Shown here: positions 63,988 to 64,000 of the stretch, piece by piece
Layout of the letters: the number at the start of each line of letters is the position of its first letter
Numbering within the stretch: the stretch's first letter is position 1
From: Acidobacteriota bacterium
GTDB taxonomy: Bacteria; Acidobacteriota; Terriglobia; Bryobacterales; Bryobacteraceae
Direction: 5' to 3'
Assembly: GCA_026394055.1 (NCBI GenBank)
Contig: JAPKYZ010000092.1
Coordinates: 62,001-126,000 of the forward strand
Length of the DNA stretch: 64,000 nucleotides
Made by a program: the position numbers and the translations under genes
The notes under the pieces: model-generated
The model's database searches: none
What the model was told of the DNA's origin: nothing
The model's input: only the letters and a program-made list of their open reading frames with translations

Positions 63988-64000
63988 GCTCCACGCGCGG
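63984..64000 (+). CDS. 5' end of a gene cut by the window edge
   Basis: ATG 63984 overlaps the preceding TGA (ATGA), and five codons follow before the window ends (MSSTR). Only the overlap supports it; nothing can be said of the product. Confidence 0.4.

Overview
The window looks like a chromosomal piece of a GC-rich soil Acidobacterium, probably near Bryobacterales/Solibacter. I infer this from gene families rather than from a marker gene. It carries two Oar-like TonB-dependent receptors with a carboxypeptidase-regulatory N-terminus, a secreted protein with the Solibacter-type C-terminal domain (TIGR03437 type), a VWFA-related protein of the acidobacterial type, a PadR plus large MacB/FtsX permease (ADOP type) pair, and a FecR/DUF6600 protein. 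The gaps between most genes are short. No CRISPR array, IS element, integrase, rRNA or replication origin was seen. The only RNA gene found is a tRNA-Val(CAC).

Layout. Positions 1-15.2 kb hold two consecutive plus-strand genes for very large proteins without signal peptides (about 1196 and 3812 aa). The larger has a glycosyltransferase-like N-terminus, a long stretch of degenerate beta-rich repeats, and two clusters of LysM-like repeats. This is the least understood and most interesting part of the window. A 0.5 kb gene-free stretch and the tRNA-Val follow. From 15.8-20.4 kb there is a TPR-Gfo/Idh/MocA fusion, a secreted adhesion-type protein and a Uma2-family nuclease. From 20.4-24.8 kb there is a complete minus-strand glycine cleavage operon, gcvT-gcvH-gcvPA-gcvPB. 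From 24.9-37.2 kb there are two TonB-type receptors around a glycosyltransferase-39-like membrane protein, a DUF4241 protein, a PQQ dehydrogenase with an unusual CX3CH haem motif, and a threonine-aldolase-like enzyme. From 37.3-40.1 kb there are a DsrE-like protein, a diheme cytochrome resembling thiosulfate dehydrogenases, a glycine-rich protein and a 47-aa lysine-rich secreted peptide.

From 40.2-44.4 kb there is an M3 peptidase, an SPFH membrane protein with its RHH partner, and a pentapeptide-repeat protein. From 44.4-48.9 kb there are two tightly overlapped minus-strand operons: small membrane protein-LolA-like-acyltransferase, and nagA-ABA4-like-membrane protein. From 49-53.5 kb there are ilvE, an M48 peptidase, a HAD phosphatase and a GT4 glycosyltransferase. 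From 53.5-57.6 kb there are an S24 peptidase, a VWFA protein and a YfhO-like membrane protein. From 57.7 kb to the end there are a FecR/DUF6600 protein, the ADOP permease with its PadR repressor, a hypothetical protein, and the first codons of another gene.

The metabolic genes are a mixture: one-carbon/glycine catabolism, branched-chain amino acid transamination, amino sugar catabolism, periplasmic PQQ and cytochrome electron transfer, and polymer uptake. A recurring feature is a TANNNT hexamer 5-11 nt before start codons that lack a Shine-Dalgarno sequence, which suggests frequent leaderless transcripts. All family assignments come from reading motifs by eye; no database search was run.
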